The notes beneath the pieces are model-generated. The model did no database searches, was not told the DNA's origin, and saw only the letters and a program-made list of their open reading frames with translations. Made by a program: the position numbers and the translations under genes. A stretch of DNA of 53,977 nt from Hungatella hathewayi WAL-18680. Its GTDB lineage: Bacteria; Bacillota; Clostridia; Lachnospirales; Lachnospiraceae. Numbering within the stretch: the stretch's first letter is position 1; each line of letters begins with the position of its first letter. Location of the stretch: NCBI RefSeq assembly GCF_000235505.1, contig NZ_JH379028.1:922132-976108 (forward strand), read 5' to 3'. Below, one piece after another: positions 41,484-50,889 of the stretch.

Positions 41484-41505
41484 TTGTTTCTGTATTTCAT
41501 CATGG

Positions 41506-41535
41506 GGGGCCTGGCTGCATCCGCAGCCAGGCCCC
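41506..41535. terminator. Bidirectional terminator-like hairpin between convergent genes
   Basis: GGGGCCTGGCTGC and GCAGCCAGGCCCC form a perfect 13-bp stem with an ATCC loop. T content after it is weak on both strands. It lies between the small gene at 41244 and the end of the ROK operon. Confidence 0.75.
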
Positions 41536-41543
41536 TTCCCCTT

Positions 41544-42512
41544 TCAATATCCAAAGATATTCAACCCATCCATCCCTACCGCCAAAGCAGCAAAATCACC
41601 TACGGATTCCCCCAGCCCAGCCGGAACAATCCGGCACACACTTTGATTTAATTCCAGCGCCTCCTTTTTTATCTCTTTCAGCACATAATCTCTCAAAAGC
41701 GCTTCCTGCCTGCTATAAATGCTGCCTATCACAACACATTCCGGATTTAAAATATCTATTAACACAGCAATTCCTCTTCCCAGATAAGTTCCCACTTTGC
41801 TATAGATACATAACGCCAGTTCATCCATATTCTCTGCCGCCTCCGCAATCCCCTTGGCGTCAAACGTCTGAATCGATGTTTGTTTTCCCTGCGTTATCCA
41901 CATCTCATGCATCCTAACACCCAGGCGGGCAATACCGCCCCCGCTGCAAAAGCCCTCAAAAGAACCTTCTTTTCCATAGCCGGAAGGCCCCTTGCTTTCC
42001 ATGCGGATATGTCCCACCTCGCCCGCCATATCATTGGCTCCGGAATATAGTCTCCCATTTAAAATCAGTCCGGCGCCCATGCCAGTTCCAAAGGTGAGAA
42101 AAATCATATGCTCGCACCCCTTTCCAGCTCCCCACCTCCACTCTGCCAATGCACAGGCATTGGCATCATTCTGAAGTTTCACCGGTATGCCAAACACCTC
42201 TTCAAAATAAGAAACCACCGGTATCTCATCCCATCCAGGCAGATTGGGAGGGCTTAATACCAGCCCTTTTTTCGTATCCAAAGGCCCGCCGCAGCTGATA
42301 CCTATTGCATCCAGAGATATTGCAGAATCCGATTTTTCTAAAAGCATCTCCTTCAACATCCCGGCTAAATCCTTTAAAACCATGTACGGCTGCTCCGCCA
42401 TAGTAGGAAATGCTCTTCTTTCCAATACCGTTATCGTTCCCGTTTCGTCCGCGCATCCCAGGGATACCGCACATTTTGTTCCGCCAATATCAATTCCCGC
42501 TATCATTTTCAT
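41544..42512 (-). CDS. ROK-family sugar kinase
   Basis: A 322-residue kinase. The phosphate-binding motif GIDIGGTKCAVSLG is at about residues 6-19, and LTFGTGMGAGLILNGRLY with following GHIRM marks the sugar site. The CXCGXXGCXE zinc motif of typical ROK proteins is missing; the equivalent reads GFCSGGGIAR. It should phosphorylate glucose, N-acetylglucosamine or a related sugar released by the GH3 enzyme of the same operon. The start at MKMIAG overlaps the SIS gene stop in ATGA, with GGAGGAGG upstream. Last gene of its operon. Confidence 0.9.
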   Translation of the reverse strand: MKMIAGIDIGGTKCAVSLGCADETGTITVLERRAFPTMAEQPYMVLKDLAGMLKEMLLEKSDSAISLDAIGISCGGPLDTKKGLVLSPPNLPGWDEIPVVSYFEEVFGIPVKLQNDANACALAEWRWGAGKGCEHMIFLTFGTGMGAGLILNGRLYSGANDMAGEVGHIRMESKGPSGYGKEGSFEGFCSGGGIARLGVRMHEMWITQGKQTSIQTFDAKGIAEAAENMDELALCIYSKVGTYLGRGIAVLIDILNPECVVIGSIYSRQEALLRDYVLKEIKKEALELNQSVCRIVPAGLGESVGDFAALAVGMDGLNIFGY

Positions 42513-43126
42513 AAAAAGAATTCCTCCTCCAGCCACCGGCAGAGTGTGTGATAGACCGCCAAATGGTATTCCTGAATCTCCGGCGTGCACAAAGACGGCG
42601 CCTGGACATAAACATCACAAAATTCTTTGATTTTTCCATTCCCCATACCTGAAAGTCCTATATTTTTCAACCCCAATACTTTTGCCGTTTCCAGCGCATA
42701 CTTTATATTTTCTGAATTTCCGGATGTGCTGAGAGCCAACAGCACATCCCCTTCTCTTCCATAAGCATAAACCAACTGGGCATAGTTCAAATCACCTCTC
42801 ACATCATTAGCAAATGCTGTGGAAAAAGAAAGCTGCTCCGGAAGACTGATCACAGGAAGCGCCCCCTGCAGATTCTCATGAAGAAATCTGCCATCGGGAA
42901 CCGCCAGCGTCCACGTGTCTCTCACCTCTTCTGCCAGCCTTCGCTTTTTCAAAAATCCCTTCAACAATTCACCTGCTATGTGGCTGCAATCCGCCGCGCT
43001 TCCCCCATTCCCGCACACCAACAGCTTTCCCCCGCTCTGAAAACTGTCCTTCATAATAGAAAATGCCATCTCCATATCCCTTTGGCATGACTCCAATTGA
43101 GGATATCTTTCCACCAGCTGTTTCAT
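42509..43126 (-). CDS. SIS-domain sugar isomerase (GmhA-like)
   Basis: A 205-residue protein with one SIS domain. VCGNGGSAADCSHIAGELLKG at about 37-57 and LLALSTSGNSENI near 130 are the phosphosugar-binding loops, in the arrangement of GmhA, sedoheptulose-7-phosphate isomerase. A heptose pathway is not visible here, and there is no lipopolysaccharide context. In this operon it more likely isomerises the phosphorylated sugar made by the neighbouring ROK kinase. GGAGG precedes the ATG; overlaps the kinase by 4 bp. Confidence 0.87.
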   Translation of the reverse strand: MKQLVERYPQLESCQRDMEMAFSIMKDSFQSGGKLLVCGNGGSAADCSHIAGELLKGFLKKRRLAEEVRDTWTLAVPDGRFLHENLQGALPVISLPEQLSFSTAFANDVRGDLNYAQLVYAYGREGDVLLALSTSGNSENIKYALETAKVLGLKNIGLSGMGNGKIKEFCDVYVQAPSLCTPEIQEYHLAVYHTLCRWLEEEFFL

Positions 43127-43141
43127 AGTTTTCCTCCATCT

Positions 43142-44617
43142 TTAATTTCTGGAATACCGTTTACTTTCATCGACAAACGGAATGAAATCCCAGGACGCCC
43201 CCGTCCGTTTCATCGCTTCTCTCACCACCCTTTTTTGGGGTATCACTGATTCCATATAGGAAATGACAGCCTCCGGCTCAAAGCGTTCCAAAATCAGATT
43301 TTTCAAATGTGATTCCACTTTTGCATATTCTTCCTGGCCACTGACATTATTTTTTTCATCAGGGTCCGAGTCCATAAGAAACAGCTGTGCTTCCCGGCCA
43401 TAAATCAAAGTATACTTCCAATGATTCTCCCGTACCATATAGCAGGGCCACAAAATACCTTCTCCGTGAGATTCCGAAAAAACAGGTTCTCTGCCCTGTT
43501 CCATGACTGAAAACAGCGACACCCCATCCATCTCCCGGAGCGTATCTTCACAGCCGGCCAAACTCATCACAGTCGGCGCAATATCCACCAATGACACCGG
43601 AGCCGCCACCTTTTTCCCCTTCACCTTACCACCCGGTGTGGAAATGATCAATGGAATTCTGGAGGACCACTCATAAAAACAGCGTTTCTGCACCATTCCA
43701 CGCTCTCCCAACATATCTCCATGGTCACTGGTAAATATAACAACCGTATTTTCCCGGAGACCACATTGCTCCAGATCATCCAAAAGCTGCCCCACCTTAT
43801 CATCAATATAAGTAACCAGCCCGCTGTATGCCCGGCGAACCGCATATAAATCCTCAGCTTTCGTCACATCAAAGACATCCGTCCGATGAAACCCCGTGTT
43901 CAGCCAGCAATCCAGCAGAGTGTCGCCTTTGAGTTTTACATGACTCAAATCCGGTATTGCAATGTCTTTGCCCTCGTACATATTCCAATATTTCTCCGGC
44001 GGCTGAAAAGGGTCGTGGGGATGATGGTAGGAAACGCAAAGGCAAAACGGAGTTTTTTCCTTCTCCATCCCTTTTTTATACAGGTATTCCCTGGCTTTTA
44101 CCTGCACCTCCTCATCATATTGAAGACCGTCGTTCCATTCCTTCGGCTTGGCGGATTGACGGTTATAATGAATGGCATTGCCCCAGCTGTCCGGCTGCAT
44201 GATGTGCTTTTCCTTGTCAATAAATTGGGGCAGCCAGCTGTAATCAGACGGGTAGATGTCCGTAGTCAGCCGGGTGGTAAACCCGTGAAGCTGGTCCGCT
44301 CCCACAAAATGCATTTTCCCACAAAGCACCGTTTCATACCCTGCATTCGTTAGATAATGGGCAAACGTGGGTTCTTCGCTTGGAAATGCCGATACATTGT
44401 CAAAACAGTTCAGCCGGCCCACATACTTCCCTGTCATCATCGCCGCTCTTGCCGGGGTACATAGAGGGCAGGGCGAATACGCGGCTTCAAAAAGCACGCC
44501 TTCACTGGCCAGCCTGTCAAGGTTCGGAGTGATGACCTGCGTATTCCCATAAGCCCCCATCATAAAAGGTGTCAACTGGTCAGCCATAATCAATACAATA
44601 TTATAGTTATCGTTCAT
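43142..44617 (-). CDS. Cytoplasmic sulfatase (Cys-type, choline-sulfatase-like branch)
   Basis: A 491-residue sulfatase. The formylglycine motif is C-T-P-A-R at about 53-57 (PLCTPARAAMMTG), with Ala in the third variable position instead of the usual Ser. MADQLTPFMMGAYG provides the N-terminal metal ligands and TSDHGDMLGE the second set. Sequence style is that of the choline-sulfatase/arylsulfatase branch, yet the operon (GH3, sugar kinase, sugar ABC importer) argues for a sulfated sugar. No signal peptide. GGAGGAG lies before the ATG; the start overlaps the GH3 stop by 11 bp. Confidence 0.91.
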   Translation of the reverse strand: MNDNYNIVLIMADQLTPFMMGAYGNTQVITPNLDRLASEGVLFEAAYSPCPLCTPARAAMMTGKYVGRLNCFDNVSAFPSEEPTFAHYLTNAGYETVLCGKMHFVGADQLHGFTTRLTTDIYPSDYSWLPQFIDKEKHIMQPDSWGNAIHYNRQSAKPKEWNDGLQYDEEVQVKAREYLYKKGMEKEKTPFCLCVSYHHPHDPFQPPEKYWNMYEGKDIAIPDLSHVKLKGDTLLDCWLNTGFHRTDVFDVTKAEDLYAVRRAYSGLVTYIDDKVGQLLDDLEQCGLRENTVVIFTSDHGDMLGERGMVQKRCFYEWSSRIPLIISTPGGKVKGKKVAAPVSLVDIAPTVMSLAGCEDTLREMDGVSLFSVMEQGREPVFSESHGEGILWPCYMVRENHWKYTLIYGREAQLFLMDSDPDEKNNVSGQEEYAKVESHLKNLILERFEPEAVISYMESVIPQKRVVREAMKRTGASWDFIPFVDESKRYSRN

Positions 44618-46832
44618 AAGTCTCCTCCACTTCCTTTTCCCAGATAAACCGGTCCGTTAAGCCTCTGCTGCTGTCAGGCCCCATCAAAATCTCAAATTCC
44701 CCCGGTTCAAATCCAAACTTCCCATCCATTCCTGTAAATGACACATCCTCTTCCCTCAAGGAAAAGGAAACACATTTTTTCTCTCCCGGTTCCAAATGCA
44801 CTCTCCGAAATCCTTTCAACTCCTTCGCCGGTCTCACCACAGATGCATGAATATCAGATACGTATAGCTGGACAATCTCCTCACCTGCCATATGACCGGT
44901 ATTTTTTACATCCACAGAGGCCAAAACAGTTCCCGCTCTCTTCTCTATGACAAGATTTTCATAAGTATACGTAGTATAGCTTCTTCCAAAACCGAAAGGA
45001 TAGAGCGGCCCATATTCAGAAAACAGGTAATGCTTGAACTGTCCCGTTCTCTTCTGGCTATAATAGACCGGCAGCTGCCCCACATTCCTCGCCACAGACA
45101 CACACAGCTTTCCTGAAGGATTGTAATCTCCTCCAAGCAGTGCAGCCACGGCCCTTCCTGTCTCCTGCCCGGCATAAAAGCACTGGATGACAGCTCTGGA
45201 TTCCCGGTATATCCTCTCGTTTGAGTAGGGCTTCCCACTGACAATCACCGTGACAATATTGGGATTAACCTTCCGTATTTTCTTAAACAGTTCTTCCTGG
45301 TGTCCCGGCAGATTGAGATTGTCATTGTCCCCGGAACTGTTATTGGCATAGATCGCCTCTCTGCTGGTAGCCGCAGAACCGCCTAAGCATAACACTACCA
45401 AATCAGCTGTTTTTGCACAGTCAGCCGCCTTCCTAATCATCTTCCGGTCCTCTTTTAGAGAACACAGCTCCGGCTCTCTCATCATAGTGGCATCCACCTC
45501 AGTCTCCATGGTAAACGCTTCCTTGGTCAGTCCGCAGCCCTCTTCATAATAGATCTCCTGATTCCCTTCCCATCTTTCTCTTATCCCTTCCAAGATACTA
45601 ACACCAATATGGGGAGCCGAACTGTAATAGCTGAAATGAACAGGATGAGCGCAGGGACCAATCACCGCTATGGACAAGGATTTCCGCTCACTTACAAGCG
45701 GCAGAATGCCATCATTTTCCAATAATACCAGACTCTCCTCTGCCGCTTCCAGCGCCAAATCACAATGACTCTCACACCTGACAGTCAGCTTTGCCTGCGC
45801 CGGTTCCACAAAGGGCTGTTCAAATAATCCCAGCTCATTTTTTATACACAGGACCCTCTCCACCGCGCGGTCAATACAATCCATCATATCCGGTGAAAGC
45901 AGCTGGTTTTCCAGGGACTGATAGGTTTTTCCGTCCGGAATATCCATGTCCACCCCCGCCTTGAGGGCCAGCATAGCCGCCTCTAAAGGACTTTCGGCGG
46001 TTCCATGCAGATGCTCCAATCTTCCAATATCATAATAATCAGACACTACAATCCCTTTAAATCCCCACTGTTTTCTCAAGATATCGTCCAATAACTCTCG
46101 GTTCTGATGGCAGGGTATCCCATCCACATCACAGTGGGAAGGCATCACCCCCATGGCCCCGCCTTCCACGACTGCTGCCCGGAACGGAGGCAGGATTTCA
46201 TCCAGCAATTCTCTTCTCCCCACAAAAGAGGGAGCAAAATTTCTCCCACCGCTGCATTGCCCATAACCGGCAAAATGTTTAACCGTGGAAACCACATTTT
46301 TTTGCAGCCCTTTCACAGCGGCACAACCCATCTGGGACGTGAGAAACGTATCCTCCCCAAAGGTTTCTTCCAATCTGCCAAACCGGGGGTCCCGCCCCAA
46401 ATCCAGAACAGGCGTAAAAGCCTGATGTCCCCCTCTTGCTCTTGTCTCCCTTCCCACCGCCTCATAAATCTGCTTCACCAGCTCTGTGTGAAAGGTGCAG
46501 GCCAGTCCTATGGGCTTGGGAAACATGGAAGCTCCCTTTGCCACCTGCCCGCTTAAACATTCTTCCTGAATCAGGGCCGGAATATGAAACCGGCTTTTCT
46601 CCATGACTCTGCGCTGGATTTCATTGTTAATCCTGGCGCTTATTTCCGGAGGAAAATTCCTGGCAGGCAGCTGAAAGGAACCAATTCCCCAGGCAATCTT
46701 CTCCTCCAGATTCTCTATCTCCACCTTGCTTCCATCCATCCTGACTTCAATCGATGGAATCGAACATAACTGGCTGATTTTTTCCTTTAAATTCATACGA
46801 CTGATGATATTTTTAATCTGCCCTCTCTCCAT
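44607..46832 (-). CDS. Glycoside hydrolase family 3 enzyme (beta-glycosidase)
   Basis: A 741-residue GH3 protein. The N-terminal barrel has the predicted nucleophile Asp265 in VVSDYYDIGRLE and the KHFAGYG loop, a C-terminal alpha/beta domain follows, and a fibronectin-III-like end has AGEEIVQLYVSD. It has no signal peptide, so it cleaves an imported beta-glycoside, perhaps after desulfation. GAAGGGATA precedes the ATG, which overlaps the permease stop codon by one base. It sits in one operon with the ABC importer, sulfatase, SIS isomerase and ROK kinase. It is unrelated in context to the GH3 at 8759. Confidence 0.93.
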   Translation of the reverse strand: MERGQIKNIISRMNLKEKISQLCSIPSIEVRMDGSKVEIENLEEKIAWGIGSFQLPARNFPPEISARINNEIQRRVMEKSRFHIPALIQEECLSGQVAKGASMFPKPIGLACTFHTELVKQIYEAVGRETRARGGHQAFTPVLDLGRDPRFGRLEETFGEDTFLTSQMGCAAVKGLQKNVVSTVKHFAGYGQCSGGRNFAPSFVGRRELLDEILPPFRAAVVEGGAMGVMPSHCDVDGIPCHQNRELLDDILRKQWGFKGIVVSDYYDIGRLEHLHGTAESPLEAAMLALKAGVDMDIPDGKTYQSLENQLLSPDMMDCIDRAVERVLCIKNELGLFEQPFVEPAQAKLTVRCESHCDLALEAAEESLVLLENDGILPLVSERKSLSIAVIGPCAHPVHFSYYSSAPHIGVSILEGIRERWEGNQEIYYEEGCGLTKEAFTMETEVDATMMREPELCSLKEDRKMIRKAADCAKTADLVVLCLGGSAATSREAIYANNSSGDNDNLNLPGHQEELFKKIRKVNPNIVTVIVSGKPYSNERIYRESRAVIQCFYAGQETGRAVAALLGGDYNPSGKLCVSVARNVGQLPVYYSQKRTGQFKHYLFSEYGPLYPFGFGRSYTTYTYENLVIEKRAGTVLASVDVKNTGHMAGEEIVQLYVSDIHASVVRPAKELKGFRRVHLEPGEKKCVSFSLREEDVSFTGMDGKFGFEPGEFEILMGPDSSRGLTDRFIWEKEVEETYER

Positions 46833-47665
46833 TATCCCTTCACCGCCCCCTGCAGCATACTTTTTTGCATTTGTTCACTGAGGCAAAGATATATGATAAA
46901 AGTAGGCGCCGTGGCCACCAGCATAGCCGCGCCAATAGGACCCCAGTCCGTTACAAAAATCCCCTGAAAGGACATAACTGCCACAGGCAGTGTCTTTTTT
47001 GTCATATCCGTAGTAAATGTGAGCGCAAACATCAATTCGTTCCAGGCATTTAGAAACGTAAATATCGAAACCACCGACATGGGGATTTTCATCAACGGCA
47101 GAATAATCCTAAAAAACAGCTGATAGACATTACAGCCATCCATACATGCGGCCTCTTCCAGTTCCAGCGGAAGATTTTTCAAAAATCCCGTGAAAATAAA
47201 CATGGCTGTTGGCAAAGCAAAGGCCGTGTAAGGTATGATCAAAGACCAGAGGCTGTTTAATATCCCCATCTTCTTAAACAAAATAAAAAGTGGCAGCAGT
47301 GAAGCATGAACCGGAATCATAATCCCGGCCAGAAACAGCATAATCATCCATTTTCCGTATTTCCAGCGCATTCTGACACAGGCATATGCGGCCATTGAGG
47401 AAAACAATAAGGTTACCGCCACCGTTGCCACGGTAACAAGCACACTGTTTATTAAAAAGGTCTGGATTTTCAGTCCCTGAAACACGATCTTAAAATTTTC
47501 CCATATCACTGGCGAAGGCAGGGCAAAGGCAGGATTGTTAAATATCTGATGGTTGTCCTTAAAAGCAAACAGAAACAGCCAGATCAAAGGGGCAATCTGT
47601 ATCACTACAAAAAAAGCAAGTATCACATTTCTCACTGCTAAAATCAAACGTTTCTTTATATCCAT
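46832..47665 (-). CDS. Carbohydrate ABC transporter permease (MalG-like)
   Basis: A 277-residue permease with six helices and the EAA loop EEAACMDGCNVYQLFFRIILP (read in two parts) near residues 175-195 that docks the ATPase. GAGGAGG precedes the ATG. It pairs with the permease at 47680. No ATPase gene is in this operon, so a shared MsmK-type ATPase elsewhere must energise it, which is common in Firmicutes CUT1 systems. Confidence 0.94.
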   Translation of the reverse strand: MDIKKRLILAVRNVILAFFVVIQIAPLIWLFLFAFKDNHQIFNNPAFALPSPVIWENFKIVFQGLKIQTFLINSVLVTVATVAVTLLFSSMAAYACVRMRWKYGKWMIMLFLAGIMIPVHASLLPLFILFKKMGILNSLWSLIIPYTAFALPTAMFIFTGFLKNLPLELEEAACMDGCNVYQLFFRIILPLMKIPMSVVSIFTFLNAWNELMFALTFTTDMTKKTLPVAVMSFQGIFVTDWGPIGAAMLVATAPTFIIYLCLSEQMQKSMLQGAVKG

Positions 47666-47679
47666 GTTCTGCTCCTCCT

Positions 47680-48564
47680 CTACCCCACTCTGTCTTCTGC
47701 TTTTTGAAACAGTTTATCGACCGACAATGCATAGATCAGACAGATCACCACAATTACGATTGCCATAGCGCTGCCCTCCCCGTAACGATACTTTGAAAAT
47801 ATTGTCTTATACATGGTGATAGTCGGCACCTCCGACGCGTGAACCGGTCCGCCCTCCGTCAGAATATAGATTAAATCAAATGCTTTCATAGACCCCACCA
47901 CCATGAAGGTGACGCTGACCTTGATCATGGGAATAATATTGGGCAGTGTAATATTCCACGCAATACGGAACTTATTGGCGCCGTCTATCTGGGCCGATTC
48001 GTAGATATCCCTTGGCAGAGATTTCACCGCGGAATAGACAATCAGCATATGGTATCCCATCCACTGCCAAACCCCCGGAATTGCAACCGCCATCATTACC
48101 GTCTTTTTATCTACCAGCCAGTTCCTCTGCAGCGTTTCCATGCCGAGAACTCCCAAAAGCTGATTAATCAGCCCATTTACCGGGTCATACAATTTAATCC
48201 AAAGCTGTCCCGTAACGGCAGTCATGATAATCACCGGTATAAAGTAAATGGTTCTGTATATTTTTTCTCCCCGCATGCCGCTTGAAATAAGCAATGCAAG
48301 AAAAACAGCCACAGGAAGCTGAAGACCGATATTGGCTGCAAGCAATACCAGAGAATTCCTGATTGATTTCAGGAATATTTTATCTGTTAATATGTTCTTA
48401 TAATTATCAAGTCCAATAAATGATGCCTCTCCAATGCCATCCCAGTCGAGCAGACTGAACCAGACGGATGCACCCACGGTTACGATAACCACTACGGTAA
48501 ACACCACCAGCGCCGGAAGTAAAAAAATAGCGATGGATTTCTTATTACTGAGCATTCTATTCAT
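47680..48564 (-). CDS. Carbohydrate ABC transporter permease (MalF/UgpA-like)
   Basis: A 294-residue permease with six helices and the EAA loop YESAQIDGANKFRIAWNITLP (read in two parts) near residue 190. TGGAGG precedes the ATG. It lies 14 bp upstream of its partner and 62 bp after the binding-protein gene, with a terminator-like hairpin in that gap. Confidence 0.94.
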   Translation of the reverse strand: MNRMLSNKKSIAIFLLPALVVFTVVVIVTVGASVWFSLLDWDGIGEASFIGLDNYKNILTDKIFLKSIRNSLVLLAANIGLQLPVAVFLALLISSGMRGEKIYRTIYFIPVIIMTAVTGQLWIKLYDPVNGLINQLLGVLGMETLQRNWLVDKKTVMMAVAIPGVWQWMGYHMLIVYSAVKSLPRDIYESAQIDGANKFRIAWNITLPNIIPMIKVSVTFMVVGSMKAFDLIYILTEGGPVHASEVPTITMYKTIFSKYRYGEGSAMAIVIVVICLIYALSVDKLFQKAEDRVG

Positions 48565-48582
48565 ATTAATCCTCCATTTAAA

Positions 48583-48617
48583 AAGCTGCCTGATATTTAT
48601 TTATCACCAGGCAGCTT
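48583..48617 (-). terminator. Intercistronic hairpin between binding-protein and permease genes
   Basis: On the minus strand AAGCTGCCTG and CAGGCAGCTT form a 10-bp stem followed by TTTTT, just before the permease ribosome site. A partial terminator here would let the binding protein be made in excess over the permeases, as is common in such operons. Confidence 0.78.
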
Positions 48618-48626
48618 CACAATCAG

Positions 48627-49985
48627 CTATTTCAAATATTCTTCCATCATCTCAATATATTGTTCTGGTGTGATTTCTCCCAAGCTGAGCATGGTTGTAG
48701 TATTTTTATAATCTTCCACCACGTCCGCGGCTAACGTCGTATCCCAGTTTGGTATTCCTTCCGATAAGCCTCCGTACATCTCATTCAATTCAATCAAGAA
48801 TGGGCTCATCGTAGATTCATCAACGGACACATTCCACGCCGGGAATCCCGCTCCGGACTGATATAAGTTCTTCGCCGTCTGCTCTGTAATGAATTTCAAT
48901 GCATCAACTGCCACTTCTTTATGTTTTGAATTGTTGGAAACCATGTATCCTGACAAGGAAGCCCCAAGATACTCCCCTTCTTTATTCATTTCCCCCTCAA
49001 TCACCGGGAAGGGCGCTGCCACCAATTTCCCTTTTACCGCGGAATCCTCTTTATCAAATACTCCCACGGACCATGTTCCGTTAAATGTCATCGGAATTCC
49101 TCCCGCGGCAAATTTTGTGTTAGCATCGGGTGGAATCAAATTCATACTGTCGGCGGTGAAGCCCCCTCTGTTTGTCAGATTCTGAAAATATTCGGCGGCC
49201 TTCCGATATCCTTCCTGATTCATGGATTCCTCACCTGCCACTACCTTTCTGTTACTGTCCACACCTGCTGTCCTGATTGCCATGGCCTCGTAGAGAGCTG
49301 TCAACGGCCACATTGCCTTACCGCCTATAATCATCGGCTCGATGCCCTTGCTCTGAAATGCATCCATAACCGTTACCAGTTCCTGATAAGTCTCCGGAAT
49401 TTCCAATCCATTCTGCTCGAACAACTCCTTATTGTAGAACATCAGCATTCCTGTGAAATCTACCGGAAGACCGTAAACCTGGTCGTCATAGCTGAGTACA
49501 TTTAACACGCCCGGTTTGATTTTCTCCTTTGTTCCATCTCCCAGATATGGTTCCAGATTCAGTACCTTACCGGACTCGACAAAAGGTTCGGCAAAGGTAT
49601 ATCCCCATGCCATAAAAATATCAGGCAACTCATCCGCGGCAACAGCCGTCCTTATTTTTACTTTATACTGCTCTCCCTGAGTCGCATCCTGATTGATTTT
49701 TACATTCGGATGCTCTTTTTCATACTGCTCAATTGCATCAAACAGTGCGATGGCCGTTGGATCATTCACATTGGTTTGAATGTGCCACATATTTAATGTA
49801 ATCTGTTCCTCACCGGCCCCTGAAGTTTCTCCCGCCGCTTTCTCACCTGTTTCTGAAAGTTCGGTTTTCTCCTGTGCCCCATCAGTGCCGGAAACCTTGG
49901 TACCTTCCGATGTCCCGGCTCCACTGCACCCCAACAGTGAACACACCATTGCACCAATCAATACCATCCCCATCAAGCGTTTCAT
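48627..49985 (-). CDS. Carbohydrate ABC transporter substrate-binding lipoprotein (CUT1 type)
   Basis: A 452-residue lipoprotein with signal peptide and lipobox LLGC (cysteine at about residue 20), a Ser/Thr/Glu-rich linker, then a family-1 extracellular solute-binding fold beginning ITLNMWHIQ. Tryptophan- and tyrosine-rich segments (FMAWGYTF, FNGTWSVGVF) suit an oligosaccharide ligand. AGGAGG precedes the ATG. First gene of the seven-gene operon, next to the YesMN-type two-component pair that probably controls it. Upstream of it is only a weak TATACT -10 box (minus strand), in line with activator dependence. Confidence 0.93.
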   Translation of the reverse strand: MKRLMGMVLIGAMVCSLLGCSGAGTSEGTKVSGTDGAQEKTELSETGEKAAGETSGAGEEQITLNMWHIQTNVNDPTAIALFDAIEQYEKEHPNVKINQDATQGEQYKVKIRTAVAADELPDIFMAWGYTFAEPFVESGKVLNLEPYLGDGTKEKIKPGVLNVLSYDDQVYGLPVDFTGMLMFYNKELFEQNGLEIPETYQELVTVMDAFQSKGIEPMIIGGKAMWPLTALYEAMAIRTAGVDSNRKVVAGEESMNQEGYRKAAEYFQNLTNRGGFTADSMNLIPPDANTKFAAGGIPMTFNGTWSVGVFDKEDSAVKGKLVAAPFPVIEGEMNKEGEYLGASLSGYMVSNNSKHKEVAVDALKFITEQTAKNLYQSGAGFPAWNVSVDESTMSPFLIELNEMYGGLSEGIPNWDTTLAADVVEDYKNTTTMLSLGEITPEQYIEMMEEYLK

Positions 49986-50076
49986 TCTGATTCCTCCTCC
50001 GTAATTTGATACACTGAGTATACTCTAACCGCGATCGGAACGGAACGGAGAAATATTACCCGTATCCTGAATTTTT

Positions 50077-50889
50077 TTACTTTTTATATTCGCTGAACGA
50101 AACTCCCGTAAATTTCTTAAAACACCTTCCGAAATAGTCCGGGTCGGAAAATCCAACCAATTCAGAAAGCTCATAAGCTAAATAATCTTTTTCCTGCAAA
50201 AGCTGCAGCGCCTTTCTCATTCGAATCTCTAATAAATACTCTGAGAAGTTTTTTCCCATTCCCTTTTTAAATATTCGGCTCAAATAGCTGGCATTGAGGT
50301 GAAATTCTTCCGCAATCACCGACAAGCTTAAAGCCTGTTCGTAATAATGTTCTTTGATATAGAGTTTCATAAGGGCAAACAGTTCTTTCTCCCCACCCTC
50401 CTGTTTTTCGTCCCCGCCTCCTATAAACTGTTCCCAAAGAAATGGAAATGTTTCTTCCACATGCCGCTTAATGCGTTCCAGCTCTGCTTCTTTTCTGCCT
50501 CTTTCACAAATCTTTTCCTTGATTTTCTCTACAATTTTCTTCAACTCTACATCATCAATGGGTTTTAACAAAAAATCGGCGATTCCCAGTTTAATGCTTC
50601 TTCTTGCATATTCAAATTCATCATAACCTGTTACAATTATAATTTCCGTCTCCGGATAGCGGGCCTTCAGATGCTCACTGAGCGCAAGGCCATTGACGTC
50701 CGGCATTTCAATATCTGTAATCACAATATCGGCAGGCTCTAAGTCCATTAATCGCATTGCCTCATCCGCGCTGTCTGCTTCCCCTGAAATCACAATACCG
50801 GACTTCTCCCAATCCAAACAATATTTCACCATATCCCGTGCCAACGGCTCGTCATCCACAATGATCATTTTCAATATTTTATCCTTCAT
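50077..50889 (-). CDS. AraC-type response regulator (YesN-like)
   Basis: A 270-residue regulator. It has a receiver domain (about 1-120) with DDE at 12-14, phospho-acceptor Asp59 in VITDIEMPD and LLKPID near 108-113. A short linker and a C-terminal AraC double helix-turn-helix (NASYLSRIF and DPDYFGRCFKKFTGVSFSEY) follow. AGGGAGG precedes the ATG, which overlaps the kinase stop by 11 bp. It should be activated by the YesM-like kinase and turn on the adjacent ABC/GH3/sulfatase operon. Confidence 0.93.
   Translation of the reverse strand: MKDKILKMIIVDDEPLARDMVKYCLDWEKSGIVISGEADSADEAMRLMDLEPADIVITDIEMPDVNGLALSEHLKARYPETEIIIVTGYDEFEYARRSIKLGIADFLLKPIDDVELKKIVEKIKEKICERGRKEAELERIKRHVEETFPFLWEQFIGGGDEKQEGGEKELFALMKLYIKEHYYEQALSLSVIAEEFHLNASYLSRIFKKGMGKNFSEYLLEIRMRKALQLLQEKDYLAYELSELVGFSDPDYFGRCFKKFTGVSFSEYKK

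Noticed and set aside
43142-44617. Calling the second sulfatase choline sulfatase (betC)
   Set aside because: The C-T-P-A-R site and branch resemblance are not enough, and all neighbours point to a sugar substrate.
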